This document shows positions 17,314 through 25,782 of a stretch of 64,000 bases of DNA, piece by piece. Every line of letters starts with the position of its first letter. The stretch's first letter is position 1. A program made the translations under genes and the position numbers. The notes under the pieces were generated by a model that did no database searches, was not told where the DNA came from, and worked only from the letters and a program-made list of their open reading frames with translations. The stretch is from Agrobacterium rubi TR3 = NBRC 13261 (lineage in GTDB: Bacteria > Pseudomonadota > Alphaproteobacteria > Rhizobiales > Rhizobiaceae): contig NZ_BBJU01000007.1 in NCBI RefSeq assembly GCF_000739935.1, positions 434,001-498,000 of the forward strand. The letters run 5' to 3'.

Positions 17314-19184
17314 GTGCATCACCGGCAAAGACTGTAAGCCATGAGCCTCATGGGCTGGACGAGGTAGCCGCGCTTCTGGAAGCGGGCAAGGCCATTCGCC
17401 ACGATATAGGCAATCACGGTCGGCTACACATCGACAGACCGCTGCCCTTCATCTGTCTGCACCTCATCAATGGTTCAAAGGATTTAGCGGCGCGTGACAT
17501 TGCGGCGGCGAATGCGTCTTACCTCATTGCCGCTAACATCGCTGAAGCCATGCCTGTTCTGGATATGGTCGGCGCCGAGATGGCGAAGCACTTCGGCACG
17601 TTCATCGTGCTCGATATGGGCGAATTGGAACACGATGTTCTGCTGGCCGATGACTCTCCCTTTCTGCCCCATTATGACGTGAAGGTCTCTGCCACCCCGG
17701 AAGCCGAAACACAAAACGCAAAACGGGTGTTTATCAAAGCCGTCTGCGATGCAGATATCCGGTTCCGCACGCCACGCATCACCTATCCCGAGGCAGAGCA
17801 TGATCCTGTTTTGAGGCTGAAGTCAGCTGGACTACGGTTTCCCTGCATTGCCGTGCGTTTCGCACCGATCTACCGTCAACCGGAATCCGGCGCCGATTAT
17901 CCCGGTCTGCGCGAGACGATGATCGCGGATTTGTTCGATGCCGGGCTTCGGGCTTTTGCGGCTTTTTCGACAACGTCGGAAACGCTGAAAGTGACATCTC
18001 ACCGCGCCCTAGGTCGCCAGGCCTTCGTGGATGCTGTGCGCCGCGCCGATAGGTCCGTCGATGACATCGCCGCGTCGTTCGACTTCCTTCTCTCGGTGAC
18101 GCCGATCAATGCGCGCAAAGCGTTTGCGGATTTCAAGGCGAGCGACTTCCAATATGCTCCACACTTTCTCTATCGACCGTTGAGCGTCGATGTCGAGGAG
18201 CAAAAGCGCAAACTTTATTCAGTGGCCTTCGATCATCTTGAAGACCCGGTCCTTTACCATCTCTATCGTGAAAAACAGCAGGAGATCGATCTCCAGCTCA
18301 GCATGCTGGCGCATCTGCACAAACGCCAGTTCACGGATTTCAGCCGCGCGCTTTATGGCTCCGTCGAACCGCCCTTGCTGGCTCTTGCCGAAACCGTTTT
18401 GGCGCAGTGCCTGCGTCCAGACCATGGTGAGGAGATTGCCATGGTGGATTGTTACGAGGTAACGAAAAAAGCCCGCGAGATGGTGAAGGCCTATCACAAT
18501 GAAGACCCTGAGTTTGATGCCCGTGTTGACATTCGTGACGACCTGCCGCCGGGGCTAATGGTCTCGGGCAACAAGCTGCTCGTTTCCCGCCACACCGTCA
18601 TGGAAAAAAGGCGTCTGGATGCCCTGTTGCATCACGAGATCGGCGTTCATCTCCTCACCTACTTCAACGGCTCCGCTCAGGGTTTGCGGCTCTTTCGGAC
18701 AGGGCTATCAGGTTACGAGGGCGTGCAGGAGGGGCTGGCCGTGCTGGCCGAACATCTCTCTGGCGGCATGACGCGGGAACGGTTGCGACTGATTGCCGGG
18801 CGCGTGGTTGGCTGTGCCGCCATGCTGGATGGCGCGAGCTTTGTGGACACCTACCGTATTATGACGGACGCACATGGTTTTGATGACGCGGCGGCTTTCA
18901 ACATGGTGCTGAGAATTTACCGCGGGGGAGGGCTTTCCAAGGACGCGATTTATCTTCGTGGCCTGAATGAAATCCTTGAGCATTTGCGAAAGGGTGGAGC
19001 GCTGGACCCGTTCTGGATGGGCAAGATTTCTGCGGCTCATTTCCCCATCATGCAGGAACTGGCATTGCGGGGACTGCTGCGGCCTCCGGCCATAAGGCCA
19101 GCGTTTCTTGCGCCCGCGAGAGCCACTGAACGCCTAGAGACAATAAGATCAGGATTATCGATAGCCGAAATGGCAACTTTGTAA
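17310..19184 (+). CDS. QEGLA-motif metallopeptidase (DUF1704, tyrosine-carboxypeptidase-like)
   Basis: A 624-residue protein of the DUF1704 family, often annotated as a flavohemoglobin expression-modulating QEGLA-motif protein. An HExxxH zinc site is visible (His442-Glu443 ... His447 in LLHHEIGVHLLTYFNG), followed by the diagnostic VQEGLAVLAEH (Gln473-Glu474), whose Glu likely completes the metal site. Eukaryotic members of this superfamily (MATCAP/KIAA0895L type) remove the C-terminal tyrosine of tubulin. The bacterial substrate is unknown. The N-terminal ~370 residues are a large, less conserved region. Start chosen by the ATGA overlap with the amidohydrolase gene; followed 10 bp later by the ATP-grasp gene. 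Confidence 0.82.
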   Translation: MSASPAKTVSHEPHGLDEVAALLEAGKAIRHDIGNHGRLHIDRPLPFICLHLINGSKDLAARDIAAANASYLIAANIAEAMPVLDMVGAEMAKHFGTFIVLDMGELEHDVLLADDSPFLPHYDVKVSATPEAETQNAKRVFIKAVCDADIRFRTPRITYPEAEHDPVLRLKSAGLRFPCIAVRFAPIYRQPESGADYPGLRETMIADLFDAGLRAFAAFSTTSETLKVTSHRALGRQAFVDAVRRADRSVDDIAASFDFLLSVTPINARKAFADFKASDFQYAPHFLYRPLSVDVEEQKRKLYSVAFDHLEDPVLYHLYREKQQEIDLQLSMLAHLHKRQFTDFSRALYGSVEPPLLALAETVLAQCLRPDHGEEIAMVDCYEVTKKAREMVKAYHNEDPEFDARVDIRDDLPPGLMVSGNKLLVSRHTVMEKRRLDALLHHEIGVHLLTYFNGSAQGLRLFRTGLSGYEGVQEGLAVLAEHLSGGMTRERLRLIAGRVVGCAAMLDGASFVDTYRIMTDAHGFDDAAAFNMVLRIYRGGGLSKDAIYLRGLNEILEHLRKGGALDPFWMGKISAAHFPIMQELALRGLLRPPAIRPAFLAPARATERLETIRSGLSIAEMATL

Positions 19185-19194
19185 GGGAGGGCAC

Positions 19195-20241
19195 ATGCGT
19201 ATCGCATTTTTCGTCAATTCAATCGAGGGCGAGCAGCCGACATTTGCGACTGGGCTGTTGGCAATGGCCGCACTCAACCGCGGCCATGAGGTCATCTATC
19301 TGACGCCGGGCGATTTCACGTTGCGTCCAGATGATTCTCTGGTGGTGCATGGCCTCGCCATACCGCGCCAAAAATACAAAAAGACCGAAAATTTCCATGC
19401 GGTGCTTCAGGAAAAGAAGCTGGAGCGGGAAACCATCGACATCGAAGAAATTGATGTTCTGATGCTGCGCAACGATCCGTCCCTGGATCAAACCGCGCGT
19501 CCTTGGGCTGTGCATTCCGGTATTCTGTTCGGGCGGCTGGCCGAACAGCGGGGCGTCGTCGTGCTGAATGATCCCGAAGGTCTGGCGCTTGCCCAGAACA
19601 AACTCTATTTCCAGAGCTTTCCAGAAATCGTCAGACCGACGACGCTGATTTCCCGCAACGTCGAGGAAATTCGGGCCTTTGCCGATGCTCACCCCAAAGG
19701 TGTTATCGTGAAGCCCTTGCAGGGCTCAGGCGGCAAGAATGTCTTCAAGATCGGGTCGAGCAAGGAGACCAATCTCAACCAGATATTCGAAGCCGTCAGC
19801 ATTGAGGGGTATCTAATTGCGCAAGCCTATCTGCCTGCTGCTAAAGAGGGGGACATTCGATTCTTCATGATGAATGGTGAGCCCTTGATGCGGGATGGCC
19901 AATATGCGGCGCTTCGCCGTGTCCCTGCCAAGGGTGACCTCCGTTCCAACATCCATGCCAGCGGCACGGCAGAGGCAGTCGAGGTAAGCGATGCGGTGAT
20001 TGAGCTGGCGGAAATGATGCGGCCGAAACTGGTGGAAGACGGCATGTTCCTGGTTGGTCTCGACATTGTCGGCGACAAGATCCTCGAGGTCAATGTTTTC
20101 TCACCCGGCGGGTTGTCGCACATCCGCGAGCTGGCCAACGTGGATTTTACCGACACGATTATCGAAGCGATCGAAAAGAAAGTCGCCATGCAACAGGCAT
20201 CGGCAGGCATGCTGAACAACCGATTGCTGGCGACACTGTAA
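19195..20241 (+). CDS. GshB-like ATP-grasp ligase
   Basis: A 348-residue protein with the glutathione-synthetase-type layout: N-terminal MRIAFFVNSIEGEQ and a pre-ATP-grasp domain, ATP-binding GVIVKPLQGSGGKNVFKI, AQAYLPAAKEGDIRFFMMNG, and the magnesium-binding C-terminal LVGLDIVGDKILEVNVFSPGG. These enzymes join a carboxylate to an amine through an acyl-phosphate. It is preceded by GGGAGGGCAC and follows the QEGLA peptidase by 10 bp. A true gshB is expected elsewhere in a rhizobial genome, so this is probably a paralogue acting on another substrate. Convergent with the mutase gene, 21 bp away. Confidence 0.8.
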   Translation: MRIAFFVNSIEGEQPTFATGLLAMAALNRGHEVIYLTPGDFTLRPDDSLVVHGLAIPRQKYKKTENFHAVLQEKKLERETIDIEEIDVLMLRNDPSLDQTARPWAVHSGILFGRLAEQRGVVVLNDPEGLALAQNKLYFQSFPEIVRPTTLISRNVEEIRAFADAHPKGVIVKPLQGSGGKNVFKIGSSKETNLNQIFEAVSIEGYLIAQAYLPAAKEGDIRFFMMNGEPLMRDGQYAALRRVPAKGDLRSNIHASGTAEAVEVSDAVIELAEMMRPKLVEDGMFLVGLDIVGDKILEVNVFSPGGLSHIRELANVDFTDTIIEAIEKKVAMQQASAGMLNNRLLATL

Positions 20242-20262
20242 AGGCCGCCAGTAAGATCGTCG

Positions 20263-22404
20263 CTACGCGTTGCGAAGCCGTCCCTGCATCAGATCGATCA
20301 CGGCACGGGCGGCTTCCAGCACATTGGTTCCGGGGCCGAAGACAGCGGCCACACCGTTTGCCAGAAGGAATTCATAATCCTGTCGCGGAACCACACCACC
20401 GACAATGACGATGACATTTTCCGCGCCCTTGTCCTTCAAGGCCTGTACAAGTTGTGGGGCAAGCGTCTTGTGCCCAGCCGCCAGAGACGACATACCGACG
20501 ACATGAACCTTGTTTTCGACGGCAAGAGTCGCGGCTTCTTCCGGGGTCTGGAACAGGGGGCCTGCCAGAACATCGAAGCCGATGTCACCGAAAGCCGACG
20601 CAATGATTTTCGCACCGCGATCATGGCCATCCTGACCAAGCTTTGCGATCAACATTTTCGGCTTGGCGCCAACGACTTTGGACAGTTCACCAAGGCGTGT
20701 GCACAGCGTCGTATATTCGGGATCATCTTCGTAAGCCGCGCCATAGACATCATGCACCACTTCCGGCACGGCTGCATGATCCCCGAAGACGATGCGCATG
20801 GCGTCTGAAATTTCTCCAACCGTTGCGCGGGCGCGGGCAGCTTCCACGGCAGCTTCCAGCAAATTGCCGGTGCCGCTGCGGGCAATCTCGGTCAGGGTTG
20901 AGAGAGCCGTATCGACCGACGCTTGGTTTCGCTGACGGCGGACTGTCTCCAGTCTCTTGATCTGGGAAGCGCGCACCGCACTGTTATCAATATCGAGAAT
21001 GTCGATCGGGTCTTCATTTTCCAGACGATATTTGTTGACGCCGACGATGATTTCCTCGCCACGGTCCACCGCTGCCTGTCGCTTGGTGGCCGCTTCCTCG
21101 ATCAGCCTCTTCGGCAGACCATCATCCACGGCCTTTGTCATACCGCCGAGGGCTTCCACCTCTTCCATCAAGGCCCACGCCTTTTCAGCGAGGTCGTTGG
21201 TCAGGCTTTCGACGTAATAGGAGCCGGCCAGCGGATCGATGACTTTCGTGACACCCGTTTCGTGCTGGAGAATAAGCTGCGTATTGCGGGCAATGCGGGC
21301 GGAGAAATCGGTCGGTAGCGCCATCGCCTCATCAAGCGCATTTGTATGAAGTGATTGGGTGCCGCCAAGTGCAGCAGACAGCGCTTCATAGGCGGTGCGA
21401 ATGACGTTGTTGTAGGGGTCTTGCTCCTGAAGCGACACGCCCGATGTTTGGCAATGGGTGCGCAGCATGGAGGACGACGCCTTTTGTGGCTGGAATTCCT
21501 CCATGATGCGGGCCCAAAGCAGACGGGCTGTGCGAAGCTTTGCTGCTTCCATGAAGAAGTTCATGCCAATGGCAAAGAAGAACGACAAACGGCCCGCGAA
21601 ATCATCGACATTGAGGCCTTTCTTCAACGCCGCGCGAACATATTCGCGTCCGTCAGCAAGCGTGAAGGCCAGCTCCTGCACCAAGGTCGCACCGGCTTCC
21701 TGCATATGGTAGCCGGAGATCGAGATGGAATTGAAGCGCGGCATCTCCTTTGCCGTATATTCGATGATGTCGGCAATGATCCGCATCGAGGGTTCTGGCG
21801 GATAGATGTAAGTGTTGCGCACCATGAATTCTTTGAGAATATCGTTCTGAATGGTGCCGGACAGTTTTGCTCTCGAGCACCCCTGTTCCTCACCGGCGAC
21901 GATGAAGCTGGCGAGAATGGGAATGACGGCACCGTTCATCGTCATGGACACCGACATCTCATCGAGCGGTATTCCATTGAAGAGGATTTTCATGTCCTCG
22001 ACGCTGTCAATGGCGACGCCTGCCTTGCCGACATCGCCAACCACGCGTTCGTGGTCGCTGTCATAGCCGCGGTGGGTTGCAAGGTCGAATGCGACCGAGA
22101 GACCTTTTTGTCCGGCGGCCAGATTGCGTTTGTAGAACGCGTTGGATTCCTCCGCCGTGGAGAATCCGGCATATTGGCGGATGGTCCAGGGACGGCCAGC
22201 ATACATGGTGGCACGTGGGCCGCGCACGAAGGGCTTGAAGCCCGGCATGCTGTCGAGATGCGGAATGTCCTTGATGTCCTCGGCGGTATAGAGCGGCTTG
22301 ATATCGATGCCCTCAGGCGTCTGCCAAACGAGACTATCCGGCGACTGCTTGAGTTCCTTTTCCGCAAGCCCAGCCCAGTCCTTCACGGTCTTTTCGTCGG
22401 ACAT
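20263..22404 (-). CDS. scpA: methylmalonyl-CoA mutase (adenosylcobalamin-dependent)
   Basis: A 713-residue single-chain mutase that interconverts methylmalonyl-CoA and succinyl-CoA. The N-terminal barrel carries [18 protein letters not shown] and the substrate-binding region [14 protein letters not shown]. The C-terminal B12 domain has the base-off motif [13 protein letters not shown] (axial His594) and [12 protein letters not shown]. Length and order match ScpA/BhbA-type enzymes. No MeaB chaperone or propionyl-CoA carboxylase gene is adjacent. Divergent from an AraC-type regulator 279 bp away. No cobalamin riboswitch was recognised in its leader. Confidence 0.95.
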   Translation of the reverse strand: MSDEKTVKDWAGLAEKELKQSPDSLVWQTPEGIDIKPLYTAEDIKDIPHLDSMPGFKPFVRGPRATMYAGRPWTIRQYAGFSTAEESNAFYKRNLAAGQKGLSVAFDLATHRGYDSDHERVVGDVGKAGVAIDSVEDMKILFNGIPLDEMSVSMTMNGAVIPILASFIVAGEEQGCSRAKLSGTIQNDILKEFMVRNTYIYPPEPSMRIIADIIEYTAKEMPRFNSISISGYHMQEAGATLVQELAFTLADGREYVRAALKKGLNVDDFAGRLSFFFAIGMNFFMEAAKLRTARLLWARIMEEFQPQKASSSMLRTHCQTSGVSLQEQDPYNNVIRTAYEALSAALGGTQSLHTNALDEAMALPTDFSARIARNTQLILQHETGVTKVIDPLAGSYYVESLTNDLAEKAWALMEEVEALGGMTKAVDDGLPKRLIEEAATKRQAAVDRGEEIIVGVNKYRLENEDPIDILDIDNSAVRASQIKRLETVRRQRNQASVDTALSTLTEIARSGTGNLLEAAVEAARARATVGEISDAMRIVFGDHAAVPEVVHDVYGAAYEDDPEYTTLCTRLGELSKVVGAKPKMLIAKLGQDGHDRGAKIIASAFGDIGFDVLAGPLFQTPEEAATLAVENKVHVVGMSSLAAGHKTLAPQLVQALKDKGAENVIVIVGGVVPRQDYEFLLANGVAAVFGPGTNVLEAARAVIDLMQGRLRNA

Positions 22405-22425
22405 TCTCGTCTCCTCGCATTATTG

Positions 22426-22467
22426 CATTCGGGCCATTGGCAACCTGAACGCGTCAACTCCCGAATG
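22426..22467. promoter_or_regulatory. 8-bp inverted repeat in mutase/AraC intergenic region
   Basis: CATTCGGG (22426-22433) and CCCGAATG (22460-22467) are exact reverse complements, 26 bp apart, just upstream of the mutase start. This could be a regulator site for the divergent AraC protein or a hairpin in the mutase leader. Nothing else is evident in the rest of the 279-bp gap. Confidence 0.3.
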
Positions 22468-22683
22468 GAACACATGCGTTGCACGCATCGCCACGGGCAG
22501 GATAGGCAGCCCAAAGCAGCAGCACAACCAAAAATACCGACCTAATAGGCCGCTATCCTTTGCGCCCGATACGGCTGGGTTCAGAAACTTGTGCGTTTTT
22601 TCACAATACGCTCCCCGAATTTGATGTATCTTGAGGTCAATAAAAGGAACCGGAAAAGCCGGACCACAGGGGAATATCGAAGA

Positions 22684-23661
22684 ATGAGATACGTCGTCGA
22701 TAAGGTCGGCGGTCTTGCAGGAGGCGATGCCTGGCAGGCCGCAGTAACGGAAACATACTTTCCGCTGGATACGGAATATCGCAACCGGCGGGAATTCACC
22801 GGTCAGTTGGAAAGCTGGTCTCTCGGACTTGTGGGTGTCTCGCGAATGCAGTGTGATGGCGTCAGCTACCGTCGCCACCGCCGCCATTTTCTCAATGAAA
22901 ACGATGCCAGTCTTCTGGTTTCCATTCCCGAATTGAGTGAAGTGAATTTTTCGCAAGGCTCGCGCAGCGTCAAATGCAATCCCGGTGGCTTTTTGCTGGA
23001 GCGTGGCGATGCGCCTTACGAATTCTGGCATGGACGGCCCAACGCCTTATGGGTGCTGAAAGTACCATCCGCCAGCGTGCGCTCGCGCATTGGCTCGACC
23101 GACAGGTTCAGCGCCCTCAGTTTCGATGGCACGAGCGGCGTTGCCGCCCTGTTTCTCGATACCGTACGTACCACCATCGGCCATGTTGCTGATCTGAGCG
23201 ACGCGGCGCGCGAAATGACCGGCCGACATATTCTCGAGATGCTGTGTCTGTCGATCGTCAGTGATGACCGCGTGCTGGACAGCAGCGTTTCTTCCATCCG
23301 TGCGGGGCACCTGCACCGCGCCGAGCAGTTCATTCGCGACAATATCAAGAAGCGATCCCTCGGCCCGCAAGCTGTGGCGGAAGCTGGCGGAATATCGCTG
23401 CGCTATCTCCAAGGCCTGTTCCAGGAGAGCAATAAGTCGATCAACGGTTTCATTCGCGACAGCCGCCTCGACCATTGCGCAGAGGAACTGATGTCGGTGA
23501 CCAACACGGCCACCATCGCGGAAATTGCTTATCGCTGGGGATTTTCCGACCAGTCGCAATTCTGCCGACACTACCGGACTAGGTTTGGATGTTCGCCAAG
23601 CGACACGCGCCGGCAGGCTGTGCTGCGGGCGCGGTCGTCTACGGAAGCGCTGCGACACTGA
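22684..23661 (+). CDS. AraC-family transcriptional regulator
   Basis: A 325-residue regulator. The N-terminal ~200 residues form an AraC_binding_2-type sensing domain (SLGLVGVSRMQCDGVSYRR ... GGFLLERGDAPYEFW). The C-terminal ~100 residues carry the two helix-turn-helix motifs (AVAEAGGISLRYLQGLFQES and TIAEIAYRWGFSDQSQFCRH). The start MRYVVDKVGG at 22684 fits the family; an ATG at 22624 is the upstream alternative. It is divergent from the mutase and lies 90 bp before hyuA in the same direction, so it could regulate either; the inducer is unknown. Confidence 0.85.
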   Translation: MRYVVDKVGGLAGGDAWQAAVTETYFPLDTEYRNRREFTGQLESWSLGLVGVSRMQCDGVSYRRHRRHFLNENDASLLVSIPELSEVNFSQGSRSVKCNPGGFLLERGDAPYEFWHGRPNALWVLKVPSASVRSRIGSTDRFSALSFDGTSGVAALFLDTVRTTIGHVADLSDAAREMTGRHILEMLCLSIVSDDRVLDSSVSSIRAGHLHRAEQFIRDNIKKRSLGPQAVAEAGGISLRYLQGLFQESNKSINGFIRDSRLDHCAEELMSVTNTATIAEIAYRWGFSDQSQFCRHYRTRFGCSPSDTRRQAVLRARSSTEALRH

Positions 23662-23751
23662 CACAATATTTTTTCCGAAAGAAAACAAAGACCTCGGCTG
23701 CATCGCGTGTGGCCGAGCCAGAGAACTGCTGTCTCACGCAAGGACGAAAGC

Positions 23752-25779
23752 ATGACCAAGACGAGAGTCGCCGTGGATGTCGGCGGAACCTTTACGGACA
23801 TCTGCATCATGGATGAGGACACCGGCTCGATCCGCATCGAGAAAACCGGTTCCACGCCGGATGATCCTATGCGCGCCATTCTGAACGGCGTAGAGCAGGC
23901 CGGTATCGACCTGTCCGAAGTCACCATGTTTTCCCACGGCACGACGGTCGCGACCAACGCCCTGATCACACGACGCCTGCCACGTGCGGCGATGATCTGC
24001 ACGGAAGGGTTTCGCGATGTGGTCGAGATACGACGCGCCAACAAGGAGGACCTCTGGGACACCTACAAGGATGTCGCCAAGCCCTACATCCCGCGCCGTG
24101 ACCGGCTGACAGTACGAGAGCGTGTCGATGCCGAAGGCGCGGTTCTGGAACTGTTGAACGAGGACAACGCCCGCCGCGTGGCCGAAATCCTTAGAAAACG
24201 TGACGTGAAGTCGGTCGCGGTCTGCTTCATGAACTCCTATGTCAATGGTGCGAATGAACGGCGCATGCGCGATATTCTGAAAGACGTCATGCCGGATATT
24301 CCGGTGTCGGTCTCGTCTGAGGTCATGCCGGAAATCTTCGAACACGAACGGTTCTCGACCACGATGGCAAATGCCGTCTGCGCGCCCGTGGTCGTCGATT
24401 ACGTGTCGCGCCTCAGTGAGAAACTTGCAGTGGGCGGTTATCACCGCGATCTCTTGCTTCTCCATTCCGGCGGCGGCGTGATGACACCTGCCAGCGTCAA
24501 GGAATTTTCCGCTCGTCTTGCAGGATCCGGCATCGCCGCCGGTGCCATTGCCAGCCGGTTCATCGGCAATCTCTGCGGCTTTCCCAACTCCATCGGTTTC
24601 GATATGGGCGGGACGAGCACGGATGTGTCACTCGCCTGGAACGGCCAGTCTCGCATCACCAAGGATTGGTATATCGAATATGGATACCCGATCCGCTTCC
24701 CTTCGATCGAGGTACTGACCATCGGTGCCGGTGGCGGTTCCCTTGCATGGCAGGATGAAGGCGGCTCACTACGGAATGGTCCACAGTCCGCCGGTGCTCA
24801 TCCCGGACCCGCCTGCTACCGCAACGGCAACCCAATCGCCACCAATACGGACGCCAATGTGGTTCTGGGACGTCTGGGCACCAGCCTTGCGGGCGGCAAG
24901 ATCACACTCGATTCAGCGCTTGCCGAAAAAGCCGTTCAGGAAACGGTTGCCACACCGTTCAATATGGAACTTCACAAGGCGGCAGAAGCCGTCATCGCGG
25001 TTGCCAATGCCAACATGGCCAATGCGGTACGGCTTCTGTCCGTCAGTCGCGGTTATGATCCGCGTGATTTCGCGTTGGTCGCTTTTGGCGGTGCTGGCGC
25101 ATTGCATGGGGCCGCTGTTGCCAGAGAACTGTCCATTCCCACCGTCATCGTGCCACCCAATCCGGGCGTGACCTCTGCACTTGGCTGCCTGCTGGTGGAT
25201 GTGCAGCACGATTTTTCCGAAAGCTTTATGGCGAATGCATCCGGCGTTTCACCCGAAGAGATGGAAACGGCGTTCCAGCGCATGGAAGGGCAGGCGACGG
25301 AACGGCTTTCGCATGAAGGTATCGCCCCCGATGACATGGCTTTGCAGCGCACCGTGGAAATGATGTATCAGGGCCAGTGGCGTTCGCTTGCGGTCAACGC
25401 GCCTGCAAAAATCGACAGCATGGGAGCGCTGATCGAAGCCTTCCATTCCGAACACGAGCGCGAATTCAACTATCGCCGTGATGAAGCGCCGGTGTCGATC
25501 TTCCGCATCGCCATCAAGGCGGTCGGGATAGTTCCCAAAGCCGACTTGCCGAAATACGAGGTGAGAGAGCACACGCCTGACCCGGTTTCCCGACGCGCAG
25601 TCTGGTTCGATGGTATTTCGCACGATGCGGCTATCTACCAGCGGGAAAGTCTGACCTCAGGTGCAACCTTCAACGGTCCTGCCATCGTCGAACAGTTCGA
25701 TTCCACTACCGTCGTGCCACCGGGCATGAGTGCGAGGGTCGATGCTTTCCTCAACATTCTGATCGGGACGAAAGGCTGA
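23752..25779 (+). CDS. hyuA: hydantoinase/oxoprolinase subunit A (HyuA-like)
   Basis: A 675-residue ATP-dependent amidohydrolase subunit with the ASKHA-type phosphate loops VAVDVGGTFTDICIMDE (N-terminal), MFSHGTTVATNALI and SIGFDMGGTSTDVSL, and GGAGALHGAAVARELSI near the nucleotide site. The family hydrolyses cyclic amides (5-oxoproline, N-methylhydantoin, caprolactam) with ATP. The start at 23752 follows GGACGAAAGC and places the phosphate loop at the N-terminus. The HyuB partner starts 3 bp after its stop. The substrate cannot be decided from sequence; acetone and acetophenone carboxylases share the fold but have a third subunit, absent here. Confidence 0.9.
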   Translation: MTKTRVAVDVGGTFTDICIMDEDTGSIRIEKTGSTPDDPMRAILNGVEQAGIDLSEVTMFSHGTTVATNALITRRLPRAAMICTEGFRDVVEIRRANKEDLWDTYKDVAKPYIPRRDRLTVRERVDAEGAVLELLNEDNARRVAEILRKRDVKSVAVCFMNSYVNGANERRMRDILKDVMPDIPVSVSSEVMPEIFEHERFSTTMANAVCAPVVVDYVSRLSEKLAVGGYHRDLLLLHSGGGVMTPASVKEFSARLAGSGIAAGAIASRFIGNLCGFPNSIGFDMGGTSTDVSLAWNGQSRITKDWYIEYGYPIRFPSIEVLTIGAGGGSLAWQDEGGSLRNGPQSAGAHPGPACYRNGNPIATNTDANVVLGRLGTSLAGGKITLDSALAEKAVQETVATPFNMELHKAAEAVIAVANANMANAVRLLSVSRGYDPRDFALVAFGGAGALHGAAVARELSIPTVIVPPNPGVTSALGCLLVDVQHDFSESFMANASGVSPEEMETAFQRMEGQATERLSHEGIAPDDMALQRTVEMMYQGQWRSLAVNAPAKIDSMGALIEAFHSEHEREFNYRRDEAPVSIFRIAIKAVGIVPKADLPKYEVREHTPDPVSRRAVWFDGISHDAAIYQRESLTSGATFNGPAIVEQFDSTTVVPPGMSARVDAFLNILIGTKG

Positions 25780-25782
25780 GAC

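Noticed and set aside
21355..22545. A ~400-codon plus-strand open frame inside the methylmalonyl-CoA mutase gene
   Set aside because: Antisense to a highly conserved enzyme, with low-complexity composition typical of a shadow frame.
22405..22683. Cobalamin riboswitch upstream of the B12-dependent mutase
   Set aside because: No B12-box-like sequence could be found in the 279-bp leader on the mutase strand.
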